Shown: positions 29,610-39,458, counted from the stretch's first letter. The stretch: 64,000 nucleotides of DNA from Brevundimonas aveniformis DSM 17977 (GCF_000428765.1 NZ_AUAO01000003.1:124001-188000), one strand, 5' to 3'. The notes: a model not told the origin generated them from the letters alone. Translations and numbers: made by a program.

Positions 29610-29616
29610 GACGACC

Positions 29617-31050
29617 ATGGAATTCACCAACGCACTCTCGATTGCCACGCCTGAGCTGATCGTCGTTATCGGGGCCATGGTCCTGCTGCTCGTCGGAGCC
29701 TATGGCGGCGACAAGGCGCGCCCGGCTATTTCGCTGTTGAGCGGCCTGGTCCTGATCGGGGCCGCCGTGGCCTCGGCCACCGGGCCCCTGGGCCAGGCCT
29801 TCATGGGGGCCTTCGTCAATGACAGTCTTGCGGTCTTCGCCAAGGTGGCGATCTATCTGGCCTCGGCGGTCGCGATCCTGCTCGGCCACGGCTGGATGAT
29901 CCGCAACAATCAGGCGCGGTTCGAATACCCGATCCTGATTCTGCTGGCCGCGGCGGGCATGAGCATGATGGCCTCGGCAGGCGATCTGATTTCGCTGTAC
30001 GTCGGCATCGAGCTTCAGTCCCTGGCGCTGTATGTGCTGGCGGCCTTCAACCGCGACGACGCCAAGGGCTCGGAAGCCGGCCTGAAGTATTTCGTTCTGG
30101 GAGCTCTGTCGTCGGGTCTGCTGCTTTACGGTGCCAGCCTGATCTACGGCTTCGCCGGGTCGATGGCGTTCGACGACATCGCTGCGGCGGCGGCGGGGGC
30201 CCATGGAACCAGCCTGATCTTCGGCCTGGTGTTCCTGCTTTGCGGACTGGCATTCAAGATTTCGGCCGCGCCGTTCCATATGTGGACGCCCGATGTCTAT
30301 GAGGGCGCGCCCACGCCGGCGGTGGCCTTCTTTGCCGCCGCGCCGAAATTGGCGGCGCTGGTGCTGATCGCCCGCACGCTGGGCGAAGGGTTCCATGTCA
30401 TCGAAGACCAATGGCGTCAGGTGATCCTGGCGCTGGCGGTGCTCAGCTTCTGTGTCGGAGCCTTCGGCGGTCTGATGCAGAAGAATATCCAGCGCCTGCT
30501 GGCCTATTCGTCGATCGCGAACATGGGCTATGCGCTGCTCGCCATTGCGGCGGGGACGACGGTAGGCGTGAAGGCCATGCTGGTCTTCATGGTGCTCTAT
30601 ATGGTCGATGTGACCGGCTTCTTTGCCTGTCTGCTGGCGCTCAGCCGGGGCGGGCGTCCGATCACCCAGATCAGCGATCTGGCAGGCCTCAAGCAGGACC
30701 GCCCCGGCACGGCAATTGTGCTGACCATGCTGTCGCTGTCGGTCCTTGGGATGCCGCCCTTCGCCGGCTTCTGGGCCAAGGTCTATGTCTTCGGTGCCGC
30801 GATCCAGGGCGGGCTTTGGATCTTTGCGGCGCTGGGTCTGGCGGCCTCGGTGGTGGCGGCGTTCTACTATCTGCGCCTGATCAAGCTGATGTGGTTCGAT
30901 CCGTCGCCGGGCCTGACCGATCCAGCCCCGCGTGACGCCCAGTGGGTGGCCTATGCGGCGGCGGCGTTCAGCTTCCCGCTGGTGCTGTTCGCGCTGGGTT
31001 GGCTCGACGGCTTCGCCGGGACGGCCGCGCGCGCCCTGGGATTGGGGTGA
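29617..31050 (+). CDS. nuoN: NADH-quinone oxidoreductase subunit N
   Basis: Third antiporter-like subunit of the membrane arm, 477 residues. Conserved regions: SLYVGIELQSLALYVLAAF, KISAAPFHMWTPDVYEGAPTPAVAFFAAAPKLAAL and MQKNIQRLLAYSSIANMGYALLAIA. The start is the ATG at 29617 (MEFTNALSIATPEL); longer frames run back into nuoM. It ends the nuo genes proper; its stop overlaps the GTG of the biotin ligase gene, so transcription continues. Confidence 0.98.
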   Translation: MEFTNALSIATPELIVVIGAMVLLLVGAYGGDKARPAISLLSGLVLIGAAVASATGPLGQAFMGAFVNDSLAVFAKVAIYLASAVAILLGHGWMIRNNQARFEYPILILLAAAGMSMMASAGDLISLYVGIELQSLALYVLAAFNRDDAKGSEAGLKYFVLGALSSGLLLYGASLIYGFAGSMAFDDIAAAAAGAHGTSLIFGLVFLLCGLAFKISAAPFHMWTPDVYEGAPTPAVAFFAAAPKLAALVLIARTLGEGFHVIEDQWRQVILALAVLSFCVGAFGGLMQKNIQRLLAYSSIANMGYALLAIAAGTTVGVKAMLVFMVLYMVDVTGFFACLLALSRGGRPITQISDLAGLKQDRPGTAIVLTMLSLSVLGMPPFAGFWAKVYVFGAAIQGGLWIFAALGLAASVVAAFYYLRLIKLMWFDPSPGLTDPAPRDAQWVAYAAAAFSFPLVLFALGWLDGFAGTAARALGLG

Positions 31051-31802
31051 TCCTTCAGCCGTGGCCGGTCCTGGCCTTCGACCATCTGGACTCGACCAAC
31101 GCCGAGGCACGGCGACGCGCCGAGGTGGGCGAGGAGGGGCCGCTGTGGATCACGGCGCGCGAACAATCGGCGGGGCGTGGTCGGCGCGGTCGCGACTGGT
31201 CCGGCCATCCCGGCAATCTGGCCGCGACCCTGTTAATCACCACCGACCGCAAGCCCGCCGATGCGGCCATGGTCAGCTTCGTGGCGGCGCTGGCGGCCCA
31301 TGATGTGATTCAGGCCCATGCTGCGCCGGGACTGGTGACCCTGAAGTGGCCCAATGACGTGTTGGTCGCCGGCCACAAGGCGGCAGGGCTGTTGATCGAG
31401 TCGGGAGCGCGCGCCGGCGGTGAGCTGTGGCTGGCCATCGGCGTGGGTCTGAACCTTGTCTGGTCGCCCGGCGACACGGAGCGGCCTGCGACCAGTCTTG
31501 TGGACCATCTTGCGGCGGATCGGGGCGCGGCCCCGACGCCGGCGGTCGCGATAGCCGAGCTGGACCGGGCCCTACAGGTGAGGCTGGTCCAGTGGACGCG
31601 CGATGGGGCGGGCGCGATCCTGAAGGACTGGTCAGATCGGGCGTCCGGTATTCCCGGCCTCTGCACGGCCCGGCTCGGACATGAAACCGTCACCGGTTGG
31701 GCTGAAGGACTGGCCCCGGATGGCGCGTTGAAGCTGCGCCTCGATCGTGGCGAGGTCCGACTGATCTCGGCCGGCGATGTCTTCTTTGGAGCGAACGCAT
31801 GA
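31047..31802 (+). CDS. birA: Biotin--[acetyl-CoA carboxylase] ligase (BPL domain only)
   Basis: Cytoplasmic ligase of 251 residues that attaches biotin to carboxylase carrier proteins via biotinyl-AMP. Motifs: LDSTNAEARR, the biotinyl-AMP loop SAGRGRRGRDW (about 43-53), LKWPNDVLVAGHKAAGLLIES and a C-terminal SH3-like domain. It lacks the N-terminal winged-helix repressor domain of E. coli BirA, so it is an enzyme only. GTG start overlaps the nuoN stop (GTGA) and the stop overlaps the RNase J start. The nuo-birA-rnj order is, from memory, usual in Caulobacterales. Confidence 0.93.
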   Translation: MILQPWPVLAFDHLDSTNAEARRRAEVGEEGPLWITAREQSAGRGRRGRDWSGHPGNLAATLLITTDRKPADAAMVSFVAALAAHDVIQAHAAPGLVTLKWPNDVLVAGHKAAGLLIESGARAGGELWLAIGVGLNLVWSPGDTERPATSLVDHLAADRGAAPTPAVAIAELDRALQVRLVQWTRDGAGAILKDWSDRASGIPGLCTARLGHETVTGWAEGLAPDGALKLRLDRGEVRLISAGDVFFGANA

Positions 31803-33466
31803 GCGCCGAGACGCGCGACGAACTGGTCTTCCTACCGCTGGGTGGGTCCAACGAAATTGGCATGAACCTGAATGCCTATGGCTTCGGCCCGGCGGATGAT
31901 CGCAGGTGGGTCGTGGTCGATGTCGGGGTGACGTTCGGGGATTCGACGACGCCCGGCGTGGACGTCATCGTGCCGGACCCCACCTATCTCGAAGGTGAGA
32001 ATATCCTGGGCATCGTCCTGACCCATGCCCATGAGGACCACATCGGGGCTCTGGGCTGGCTGTGGCCGCGGCTGAAGGCCCCGCTCTATGCGACGCCTTT
32101 CACGGCGTTCCTGATCCGCGAAAAGCTGCGGGACGCGGGCCTGTTGGACGAGGTGGAGCTGAACGTCGTGCCGCTGGGCGGGACGATCAGCCTGGGCGAC
32201 TTCGAGGTGACGATGGTGACCATCACCCATTCGATCCCCGAGCCGAACGGGTTGGCGATCAGGACGCCGCTGGGCACGGTTCTGCACACGGGCGACTGGA
32301 AGATCGACGAGGACCCGGTCATCGGCGAGCGCACCGATGTCGAGACAATCCGACGCCTGGGTGACGAGGGCGTACTGGCGATGGTGTGCGATTCCACCAA
32401 CGTCTTCGTCGACGGGTCGGCGGGTTCGGAGGCCGAGGTCAAGGTCGCCCTGACGGCGTTGATTGGGTCGTTGACGGGCAAGGTGGCGGTCGGCTGTTTT
32501 GCCTCCAACGTCGCGCGACTGGACAGCGTGATCCGGGCGGCCGAGGCGTGCGGACGTCGCGTCTGTCTGGTGGGGCGGTCGATGCACCGGATCACCGCGG
32601 CGGCCAAGTCGGTCGGCCTGCTTCAGGATGTACAGCCGTTTATCGACATGAGCGAGGCGGGCTATTTTCCCGATGAGGCGATCCTCTATCTATGTACCGG
32701 CAGCCAGGGCGAGCCACGCGCGGCGCTGAATCGTATTGCCAACGGTGACCATCCGCACATCAGCCTGGGCAAGGGCGATGCCTGTGTGTTCTCGTCGCGC
32801 GTGATCCCCGGCAATGAACTCCAGATCGGGCGGATGCAGGACAAGCTGGCCGAGAGGGGGGTGAGGCTCTACACCGAGCGCGACCATCCGGGCATCCATG
32901 TGTCGGGACATCCCTGCCGTGACGAACTGCGCGAGATGTATCAGTGGGCGCGTCCGCGGGTTGCCGTGCCTACCCATGGCCAGCGGCGGCATCTGATCGA
33001 GCACTGCAACCTGGCCAGGGACATGCAGGTGCCCGAGGCGGTTGCCATGCGGAATGGCGACCTTCTGAGGCTCGCGCCGGGTCTGGCCGAGATTATTGAC
33101 GAGGTCCCGTCGGGGCGCCTGTTTGTGGACGGCGGCTTGCTGACCCCCGAAGGCTCTGACGCTCTGCGAGAGCGCCGCCATGTTGCGCTGGCGGGCGTGC
33201 TGGCCGTTGCTGTGGCCATCGATGGCAAGGGCAGGTTGGCCGGGGACCTGGAAATCCGGGGGCTGGGCCTGCCGGGTGATGATGAGCTGGAGGACGCCCT
33301 GGACGACCTGGCCGATCTGGCAGCGCATACCCTGGCCAAGATGAAACCGGCGGAGCGGCTGGATGATCAGGCGGTCGAACAGGCCGTGAGCCGGACGCTC
33401 AAACGAGCCGCTCGCCAGATCTGGGACCGGAAGCCCGCCGTCGAGACGCTGATCGTCAGAATCTGA
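31799..33466 (+). CDS. rnj: Ribonuclease J
   Basis: Metallo-beta-lactamase/beta-CASP nuclease of 555 residues acting in mRNA decay and rRNA maturation, with endonuclease and 5'-exonuclease activity. Motifs: LGGSNEIGMN at the N-terminus, zinc motif THAHEDHIGAL (about 77-87), later His and Asp ligands in ITHSIPEPNG, HTGDWKID and ESTNVF-type CDSTNVFVDGS, and the beta-CASP His in VSGHPCRDELREMY; PTHGQRRHL follows. A C-terminal domain ends the protein. ATGA overlap with birA. Identification is secure; RNase J rather than RNase E-type. Confidence 0.95.
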   Translation: MSAETRDELVFLPLGGSNEIGMNLNAYGFGPADDRRWVVVDVGVTFGDSTTPGVDVIVPDPTYLEGENILGIVLTHAHEDHIGALGWLWPRLKAPLYATPFTAFLIREKLRDAGLLDEVELNVVPLGGTISLGDFEVTMVTITHSIPEPNGLAIRTPLGTVLHTGDWKIDEDPVIGERTDVETIRRLGDEGVLAMVCDSTNVFVDGSAGSEAEVKVALTALIGSLTGKVAVGCFASNVARLDSVIRAAEACGRRVCLVGRSMHRITAAAKSVGLLQDVQPFIDMSEAGYFPDEAILYLCTGSQGEPRAALNRIANGDHPHISLGKGDACVFSSRVIPGNELQIGRMQDKLAERGVRLYTERDHPGIHVSGHPCRDELREMYQWARPRVAVPTHGQRRHLIEHCNLARDMQVPEAVAMRNGDLLRLAPGLAEIIDEVPSGRLFVDGGLLTPEGSDALRERRHVALAGVLAVAVAIDGKGRLAGDLEIRGLGLPGDDELEDALDDLADLAAHTLAKMKPAERLDDQAVEQAVSRTLKRAARQIWDRKPAVETLIVRI

Positions 33467-33470
33467 TAGC

Positions 33471-33492
33471 GGCGTCATTCGACTTTGACGCC
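33471..33492 (+). other. Hairpin after the RNase J gene
   Basis: Inverted repeat GGCGTCA / TGACGCC with an 8-base loop, a few bases after the rnj stop. No T-tract follows, so it may be a pause, processing or mRNA-stability element rather than a terminator. Confidence 0.4.
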
Positions 33493-33544
33493 TAGATTGC
33501 CTTGGGTCAGAACAGTTGAAATCACTGGCGCTGGCTGAGGGGGG

Positions 33545-34780
33545 ATGACCGTGAAAGCCTGGATCGCGACCGCTGTAGCCGCCGTTCTTTGCGTTGGATT
33601 AATGGACGATGCCGGGCTAACGGCGGGGTTCAGCCCGTGGATCAAACAGGAGCTCAAGCCGGGTGATCCGCCGACGCCACAAGGCCGGGGCAGTGGCGAC
33701 GATTCGTGCCGTTGGGCCAATGACAATGAATGTGACGACCCCGACATTGGAACCGGGGCCTGTCGACTGGGCACAGACCGGACCGATTGCCAGTATCTGA
33801 GGAACGGTGAGCAGGACGCCTGCCAGTGGGCCAATGACGGCGAATGTGACGAGCCCGGCATCGGCACCGGGGCCTGCATCAACGGTTCCGACAGGACCGA
33901 TTGTGGTCCGGTCGCCCAGCTGCGGTTCCGCAATGACAGCTGCGATACCGCCTTCAACAATGTGTGCGAGGAGCCGGGAGCGGGCAACGGCAGCTGTCAG
34001 GCGCGAACGGATCGTCGTGACTGTATCGGGGCCGAGCGCCCGATGACGATCAACGATCACTTCTTCGGTCGTGACGACCGGATCTTTGTGCCGGTCGATC
34101 AGTACCCCTGGACCATGGTGGGTCAGATTTCGATGACGGCCGGCGGATCGTGTACGGCGACCCTGATCGGGGCGGACGTCCTGATCACCGCCGCCCACTG
34201 CATCCACGGAGAGAACGGCCAGACCAATGCTGCTGGAGAGTTCATTGCCAACAGCGGTGAGCGCGCCAGGATCACCCACTATTTCATTGATCCGAATTTC
34301 GACTTTCGGCGGTTCAACACCACCAACCAGATTGACGGGCTGGACTGGGCCCTGCTGCGTCTGGACCGACCGCTGGGCAATGAGATCGGCTTCCTGCAGG
34401 TTGTCGATCTGACCGGCATGGGACCTGCGCGCGCGCTGACGGCCAACCTCTATCAGGCTGGGTTTTCGTGGGATACGGGCACCCACCTGTCGGGAAACCT
34501 CGAATGTCACATCATCGCGGTTCAGGGGGGCGAGAACACCTTTGCCCATGAGTGCGATACGACGCGCGGTGATTCCGGCTCGCCCTTCATGGTTCGGTCG
34601 TCGGGAGGGCGGTATTCCGTGGTGGGAACAGATTCCTCGTTCCGCTCCGTGCCCGGTCAGCCGGTCATGAATATTGCTGTCAGCGCCGAAGGCTGGATCC
34701 GCTATCTGACACCGTTCCAGCAGCGCCAGATCGGTGTCGCGATCGGACAACGGCAACAGGGCGGGAGCGGACCCAAGTGA
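33545..34780 (+). CDS. Exported trypsin-like protease with three Cys-rich repeats
   Basis: Secreted or periplasmic S1-family serine protease of 411 residues. N-terminal hydrophobic segment (WIATAVAAVLCVGLM) is signal-like. Residues 52-160 hold three tandem 31-residue-like modules, each with four Cys (55/63/73/82; 93/101/111/120; 133/141/151/160) and the pattern CxWANDxECDxPxIGTGAC then DRTDC, resembling Notch/LNR-type calcium modules. The catalytic domain shows His218 (TAAHC), Asp267 (DWALLRLD) and Ser344 (RGDSGSPF), so it should be active. The GTG at 33551 is better spaced from the AGGGGGG ribosome site than the ATG at 33545. Its stop overlaps the epimerase start. Substrate unknown. Confidence 0.88.
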   Translation: MTVKAWIATAVAAVLCVGLMDDAGLTAGFSPWIKQELKPGDPPTPQGRGSGDDSCRWANDNECDDPDIGTGACRLGTDRTDCQYLRNGEQDACQWANDGECDEPGIGTGACINGSDRTDCGPVAQLRFRNDSCDTAFNNVCEEPGAGNGSCQARTDRRDCIGAERPMTINDHFFGRDDRIFVPVDQYPWTMVGQISMTAGGSCTATLIGADVLITAAHCIHGENGQTNAAGEFIANSGERARITHYFIDPNFDFRRFNTTNQIDGLDWALLRLDRPLGNEIGFLQVVDLTGMGPARALTANLYQAGFSWDTGTHLSGNLECHIIAVQGGENTFAHECDTTRGDSGSPFMVRSSGGRYSVVGTDSSFRSVPGQPVMNIAVSAEGWIRYLTPFQQRQIGVAIGQRQQGGSGPK

Positions 34781-35196
34781 CTATCGGACGGTTGAACCAT
34801 GTCGGCGTCGCCACGCCGTCCATCGAGAACAGCATCAAACTGTACCGCGATATGCTGGGGGTCAGTTCGATTGAAACGCCTTTCGACCTGCCGGCGCAGG
34901 GGGTCAGGGTCTGTTTCGTCAATCTGCCGAACAGCCAGATCGAGCTGATCGAGCCGCTGGGCGAGGACAGCCCGATCCATGGATTTCTGGCCAAGAATCC
35001 CAAGGGGGGGCAGCATCACATCTGCTTCGAGGTAGAGGACATCGTTGCGGCGCGCGATGAGATGAGAGCCAGGGGCGCGACCATCCTGGGGACGGGCGAG
35101 CCGCGCATCGGCGCGCACGGCACGCCGATCATCTTTCTACACCCCAAGGATATGGGGGGCGTGCTCATCGAGTTGATGGAAACGCCGGATCATTGA
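34777..35196 (+). CDS. mce: Methylmalonyl-CoA epimerase
   Basis: VOC-superfamily metalloenzyme of 139 residues that interconverts (2R)- and (2S)-methylmalonyl-CoA in propionate catabolism. Typical sequence: RLNHVGVATPSIENSIKLYRDMLG, with His as metal ligand, then GGQHHICFEVEDI and a C-terminal GVLIELME Glu ligand. GTG start overlapping the protease stop (GTGA). The companion methylmalonyl-CoA mutase is not in this window. Confidence 0.93.
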   Translation: MTIGRLNHVGVATPSIENSIKLYRDMLGVSSIETPFDLPAQGVRVCFVNLPNSQIELIEPLGEDSPIHGFLAKNPKGGQHHICFEVEDIVAARDEMRARGATILGTGEPRIGAHGTPIIFLHPKDMGGVLIELMETPDH

Positions 35197-35285
35197 TCCG
35201 GCCACAGTTTCAGCCCAATACAGAGGGAGGTTGGCCCCGACGCCGGGCGCTCGTCGTTCTGTCTCTTCGCTGTTCGGAGTAGGCC

Positions 35286-35549
35286 GTGTTTGTCGGTCCC
35301 ATCACCCTGTTTGCCATCTACATCATCATCTGGTGGTTGGTTCTGTTCACGATCCTGCCGCTGGGGATGAACCAGGGTGCACAGGAACGGCCGACCGACG
35401 GCAGCGATTGGGGTGCGCCGGCCCAGACCAACCTCAAAAAGAAGTTCATCACCACGACCTGGGTGGCGGCCATCGTCTGGCTGATCCTGGTTCTGGTGAT
35501 CCAGTTCCAACTGATTCCCTTGCCGGATATACCCTCGACCCGCACCTGA
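35286..35549 (+). CDS. DUF1467 family membrane protein
   Basis: Protein of 87 residues with two membrane helices (ITLFAIYIIIWWLVLFTILPLG and TTTWVAAIVWLILVLVIQF) and the family's WWLVLFTILPLG, GAPAQTNLKKKFITTT pattern. DUF1467 proteins are small alphaproteobacterial membrane proteins of unknown role, often next to mce and proS, as here. GTG start; the 89 bases upstream hold no further gene. Confidence 0.88.
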   Translation: MFVGPITLFAIYIIIWWLVLFTILPLGMNQGAQERPTDGSDWGAPAQTNLKKKFITTTWVAAIVWLILVLVIQFQLIPLPDIPSTRT

Positions 35550-35565
35550 CCCAGGAGACACTCAG

Positions 35566-35958
35566 ATGAAGCGAATGACCGTGCTGGCCATGGTGAGCCT
35601 CGTGGCCCTCGTCGGCTGTGATCGTGTGCGCGAACTGACCAGCGGCACGAACGAAGAGGAGGCGGCCTTCTCGGAAGGGACCCCCGAGCAGTTCATCGGC
35701 ACCTGGGCGGCGGACTGCCAGCGGCCCTACGTCCGCTTTGCTGAGCATGAGATCCAGGTCTTTGCCGATGGCCAGACCTATCCGATCAACTCGGTCTTCT
35801 ATGACGGCCAGTCGCTGCGGGTTGATTATTCGACGGGCAATGGTCGCATGGAAGAGACGTTCGCTGCCCAGGGCGAGAACCTGACCCTTGTGGGGGGCGT
35901 CTATGACGGCGTGGAAATGCCGGCAGCAGACGCCATGCCGATGCAGCGTTGCGAATAG
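35566..35958 (+). CDS. Small lipoprotein of unknown function
   Basis: Protein of 130 residues. Signal sequence MKRMTVLAMVSLVALVGCDRVRE has lipobox ALVGC at Cys18. The mature part contains FIGTWAADCQRPYVRF and beta-rich segments ending MPMQRCE, with two Cys that could pair; layout is reminiscent of small beta-barrel lipoprotein domains. Strong ribosome site AGGAGA nine bases before the ATG. Located between DUF1467 and proS. Family not recognised. Confidence 0.8.
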   Translation: MKRMTVLAMVSLVALVGCDRVRELTSGTNEEEAAFSEGTPEQFIGTWAADCQRPYVRFAEHEIQVFADGQTYPINSVFYDGQSLRVDYSTGNGRMEETFAAQGENLTLVGGVYDGVEMPAADAMPMQRCE

Positions 35959-36042
35959 GATTTCGATCGGCTCCGTTGCGAAGCGGGGCCGCGCAAGGCT
36001 AAACCAGCGTTCCTCCCTATCTAGATTGCCTGGATCTGTTCG

Positions 36043-37359
36043 ATGCGCCTGTCGCGCTACTTCCTGCCGACCCTGAAAGAGGCGCCTTCGGACGCCCAGA
36101 TTGTTTCACATCAGCTGATGCTGCGCGCCGGCCTGATCCGCCAAGAGGCGGCGGGCATTTACGCCTGGCTGCCGCTCGGCCTGAGAGTGCTCAAGAAGGT
36201 CGAGCAGATCGTGCGCGAGGAAATGAATCGCGCCGGAGCCATCGAAATCCTGATGCCGACGCTGCAACTGGCGGACCTGTGGCGCGAGAGCGGGCGGTAC
36301 GACGACTACGGCGACGAGATGCTGCGTATCAAGGACCGGCACGAGCGGGACCTGTTGTACGGCCCCACAGCGGAAGAGGTCGTGACCGAAATCTTCCGCG
36401 CTTATGTGAAGAGCTACAAGGCGCTGCCGCTGAATCTCTACAACATCCAGTGGAAGTTCCGCGATGAGCGGCGGCCGCGCTTCGGCGTGATGCGCGGGCG
36501 CGAGTTCCTGATGAAGGACGCCTATTCGTTCGACCTCGATGAGGCGTCGGCGCGCAAGGCCTATAACCGGATGTTCGTGGCTTATCTGAACACCTTCGCG
36601 CGGATGGGCCTGAAGGCCGTGCCGATGAAGGCCGATCCGGGGCCGATCGGCGGCGATCTGAGCCACGAGTTCATCATTCTGGCCGACACCGGTGAGAGCC
36701 AGGTGTTTTGCGATCGCAACCTGGTCGAAATGCTGGCACCCGGCGGCGACGTCGACTGGGACGACCTGCAAGGCATCGTCGATGAGCGGACCTCGATGTA
36801 CGCCGCGACCGAGGAGATGCACGATGCCGCCGATTTCGAGAGCCGGACGCCGGAGGCGGATCGCCTGACGGCTCGGGGTATCGAGGTCGGTCACATCTTC
36901 TATTTCGGGACCAAGTACTCGGCCCCGATGAAGGCCAAGGTCGCCGGGCCGGATGGGGTCGATACCGAGATCCACGGCGGCAGCTATGGCGTCGGAGTCA
37001 GTCGCCTGCTGGGCGCGATTATCGAGGCCAGCCACGACGAGGGCGGCATCATCTGGCCGGACGCGGTGGCCCCCTTCGACGTTGTGGTGATCAATCTGCG
37101 GGCCAAGGATGACGCTGTGTCGGCGGCCTGTGAAGAGGCCGTGGCGGCGCTGGAAGCCGCGGGCAAGGACGTCCTGTACGACGATACCGACGAGCGGCCC
37201 GGCGGCAAGTTCGCCACCGCCGACCTGATCGGTGTGCCCTGGCAGCTGACCATTGGGCCCAAGGGACTGGCGGACGGTGTGGTCGAGCTGAAGCGACGGG
37301 CGACCGGCGAGAAGGTCAGCGTGCCGTTGGCCGAGGCGCTGCAAAGGATTGCCGGATGA
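36043..37359 (+). CDS. proS: Prolyl-tRNA synthetase (short alphaproteobacterial form)
   Basis: Class II aminoacyl-tRNA synthetase of 438 residues charging tRNA-Pro. Sequence hallmarks: [46 protein letters not shown], motif 2 [30 protein letters not shown], motif 3 [15 protein letters not shown], and a C-terminal anticodon-binding domain. At about 440 residues it lacks the large editing insertion domain of E. coli ProRS (572), as is normal in alphaproteobacteria. Upstream 84 bases hold no gene. The stop overlaps the lolC start (ATGA). Confidence 0.97.
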   Translation: MRLSRYFLPTLKEAPSDAQIVSHQLMLRAGLIRQEAAGIYAWLPLGLRVLKKVEQIVREEMNRAGAIEILMPTLQLADLWRESGRYDDYGDEMLRIKDRHERDLLYGPTAEEVVTEIFRAYVKSYKALPLNLYNIQWKFRDERRPRFGVMRGREFLMKDAYSFDLDEASARKAYNRMFVAYLNTFARMGLKAVPMKADPGPIGGDLSHEFIILADTGESQVFCDRNLVEMLAPGGDVDWDDLQGIVDERTSMYAATEEMHDAADFESRTPEADRLTARGIEVGHIFYFGTKYSAPMKAKVAGPDGVDTEIHGGSYGVGVSRLLGAIIEASHDEGGIIWPDAVAPFDVVVINLRAKDDAVSAACEEAVAALEAAGKDVLYDDTDERPGGKFATADLIGVPWQLTIGPKGLADGVVELKRRATGEKVSVPLAEALQRIAG

Positions 37360-38642
37360 GCGACGACGTCAGGCCAGCCGGGCCTTTCTCTGCGTGGGAA
37401 CTGGGGCTGGCGTGGCGCTATCTCAGGGCGCGACGCAAGGACGGCGGGGTGGCGCTGATCGCGATCATCTCCTTCCTGGGGATCATGCTGGGCGTGATGG
37501 TGCTGGTCATCGTCATGTCGGTGATGAACGGCTTTACGTCTGAGTTGATCAACCGGCTGCTGGCCGTCGACGGCCATGTCTATGTTCAGGGGAACACCCT
37601 GACGGGTGCCGAGCGCCAGCAGACGCTCCAGCGCGTTCGTAGTCTTCCCGAAGTGGTCGAGGCCACGCCCCTGATCCAGGCCGAGACGTTCGTGACCGGG
37701 CCGGGTGGCGCGTCGGCCGGCGGGCTGGTGCGGGGTGTTCGGCCCGACGATCTGCGGGCGTCGACCATCGGTCGGGACGGTGTTCGTGTTGGGTCGCTGG
37801 CCGGGTTTGGTCAGGGCGACTACGGCGGCGACACCATCGTGATCGGTGAGGCCATGGCTCAGCGCCTCGGCGTCGGACCGGGCGATACCCTGACGCTGTT
37901 GTCTCAGGATGGCGGTGGCTCGGCCTTCGGCGCGGCCCCGCTGGAGAAGAGCTATGTCGTCGGTGCCATCGTCACGACCGGCGTGGCCACCTTCGACCAG
38001 GTGATGATCTACATGCCCATTGACCAGGCCGAGCTGTTCTTCGCCCGCGAGGGCATGTGGGACATGATCCAGGTGATGATCGAGCGGCCCGAACGCGCGC
38101 CGGAGACGACCGAGCGACTGCGTGAGCTGCTGGGACCGTCGGCGATGGTTCTGGACTGGACGACGCAGAACGCGACCATGCGCGGGGCGCTGGCCGTCGA
38201 GCGGACGGTGATGCGGCTGATCCTGATGCTGATTGTGCTAGTGGCGGCGCTGAACATCATTTCGGGCATCGTCATGCTGGTGAAAAACAAGACCCGCGAC
38301 ATCGCCATCATGCGCACGATGGGGGCGGGGCAGGGGTCGATCCTGAGAATTTTCCTGGCAGCGGGCTTTTCAATTGGAGCTGCGGGGACCTTGATCGGCT
38401 TTGGCCTGGGGGTGTTGTTCTGCCTGTTTATCCGACCGATCCAGTCCTTCATCGAGAGCCTGATCGGACGTTCGCTGTTCCCGCCGGAAATCTATTTCCT
38501 CGACGGCATACCGGCGCGGATCGAATGGCCGGAGATCATCATCATCGCGGGGGCGGCGCTGGTGCTGTCGGCGCTGGCGGCGCTGATCCCGTCGTGGCGG
38601 GCGTCGCGGATCGATCCGGTGGAGGCGCTGCGCTATGAGTGA
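37356..38642 (+). CDS. lolC: Lipoprotein-releasing ABC transporter permease LolC/LolE
   Basis: Inner-membrane permease of 428 residues that extracts lipoproteins and passes them to LolA. Four helices: one near 27-50 ([27 protein letters not shown]), a periplasmic domain of some 220 residues, and three at the C-terminus within FtsX-fold sequence ([51 protein letters not shown]). Only one permease gene is present beside lolD, so a homodimer (LolF-like) is probable. Overlaps lolD by 8 nt. Confidence 0.94.
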   Translation: MSDDVRPAGPFSAWELGLAWRYLRARRKDGGVALIAIISFLGIMLGVMVLVIVMSVMNGFTSELINRLLAVDGHVYVQGNTLTGAERQQTLQRVRSLPEVVEATPLIQAETFVTGPGGASAGGLVRGVRPDDLRASTIGRDGVRVGSLAGFGQGDYGGDTIVIGEAMAQRLGVGPGDTLTLLSQDGGGSAFGAAPLEKSYVVGAIVTTGVATFDQVMIYMPIDQAELFFAREGMWDMIQVMIERPERAPETTERLRELLGPSAMVLDWTTQNATMRGALAVERTVMRLILMLIVLVAALNIISGIVMLVKNKTRDIAIMRTMGAGQGSILRIFLAAGFSIGAAGTLIGFGLGVLFCLFIRPIQSFIESLIGRSLFPPEIYFLDGIPARIEWPEIIIIAGAALVLSALAALIPSWRASRIDPVEALRYE

Positions 38643-39336
38643 GCCGCTGCTGACCATCAGAAATCTGAGGCGCACCTACGTCACCGGCGACAAGACGCTG
38701 GAGGTGCTCAAGGGCGTCGACGTGCAGGTGATGCCGGGCGAGGTCGTGGGTCTGATCGGGCCTTCGGGCTCGGGGAAGTCTTCGTTGCTGCACGCCGCCG
38801 GCCTGCTGGAGCGGCCCAATGAAGGCGAAATCCGCATCGACGGCGAGGACGTCGGCGGGCTGGACGAGCGGGGCCGCACGCGCCTTCGCCTGGCCAAGAT
38901 CGGCTTCATCTACCAGTTCCACCATCTGATGCCGGAGTTCGACGCGCGCGATAATGTCGCCCTGCCGATGCGCATGGCTGGCAAGAGCCAGTCCGAGGCG
39001 CGTGAGCGGGCGTCGGAGATGCTGGGTCGCCTGGGCCTGGCTGAGCGCCTGACGCATCAGCCGGGGCAACTGTCGGGCGGCGAGCAGCAGCGCGTCGCCA
39101 TCGCCCGCGCCCTGGCAAATCAGCCGCGTCTGCTGCTCGCAGACGAGCCGACGGGCAATCTGGATCCAGCCACCAGCCAGACGGTTTTCCAGGCTCTGCA
39201 TGATCTTGTGCGTGAAACGGGCGTCGGGGCCCTGATCGCCACCCACAATATGGAGCTGGCCGGGCATATGGACCGGGTCTTCGCCATCAAGGACGGGCAC
39301 CTGGAAGAGCGCAAGGCCGAGGGCCGGACGTACTGA
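38635..39336 (+). CDS. lolD: Lipoprotein-releasing ABC transporter ATPase
   Basis: ATPase of 233 residues powering LolC. Walker A GPSGSGKSSLLHAAGLLE (about 43-60), Q-loop YQFHHLMPEFDARDNVALPM, signature LSGGEQQRVAIARALA, Walker B LLLADEPTGNLD and H-loop THNMELA. The FHHLLPEF-type Q-loop and spacing fit LolD rather than MacB. It is the end of the co-directional run from nuoA; no terminator was seen after it. Confidence 0.95.
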   Translation: MSEPLLTIRNLRRTYVTGDKTLEVLKGVDVQVMPGEVVGLIGPSGSGKSSLLHAAGLLERPNEGEIRIDGEDVGGLDERGRTRLRLAKIGFIYQFHHLMPEFDARDNVALPMRMAGKSQSEARERASEMLGRLGLAERLTHQPGQLSGGEQQRVAIARALANQPRLLLADEPTGNLDPATSQTVFQALHDLVRETGVGALIATHNMELAGHMDRVFAIKDGHLEERKAEGRTY

Positions 39337-39414
39337 GCGGGCTGGCTGCACGGCGCAAGATGACAGGGCAAGACCTGGACGCTGTGGACTTCCGACCGTG
39401 ATGTGTCGGGCCAT

Positions 39415-39458
39415 AGTGCACTGTGAATCGGGTGCACTAAGTGCACTAAGTGCACTAA
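39415..39458. repeat. Cluster of palindromic AGTGCACT octamers
   Basis: Four GTGCACT boxes at 39416, 39432, 39441 and 39450; three carry the leading A that makes the perfect palindrome AGTGCACT. The last three form a 9-bp tandem array GTGCACTAA. The 283 bases between lolD and the small minus-strand gene contain nothing else I can support. It may be a protein-binding array or an incidental microrepeat. Confidence 0.6.
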
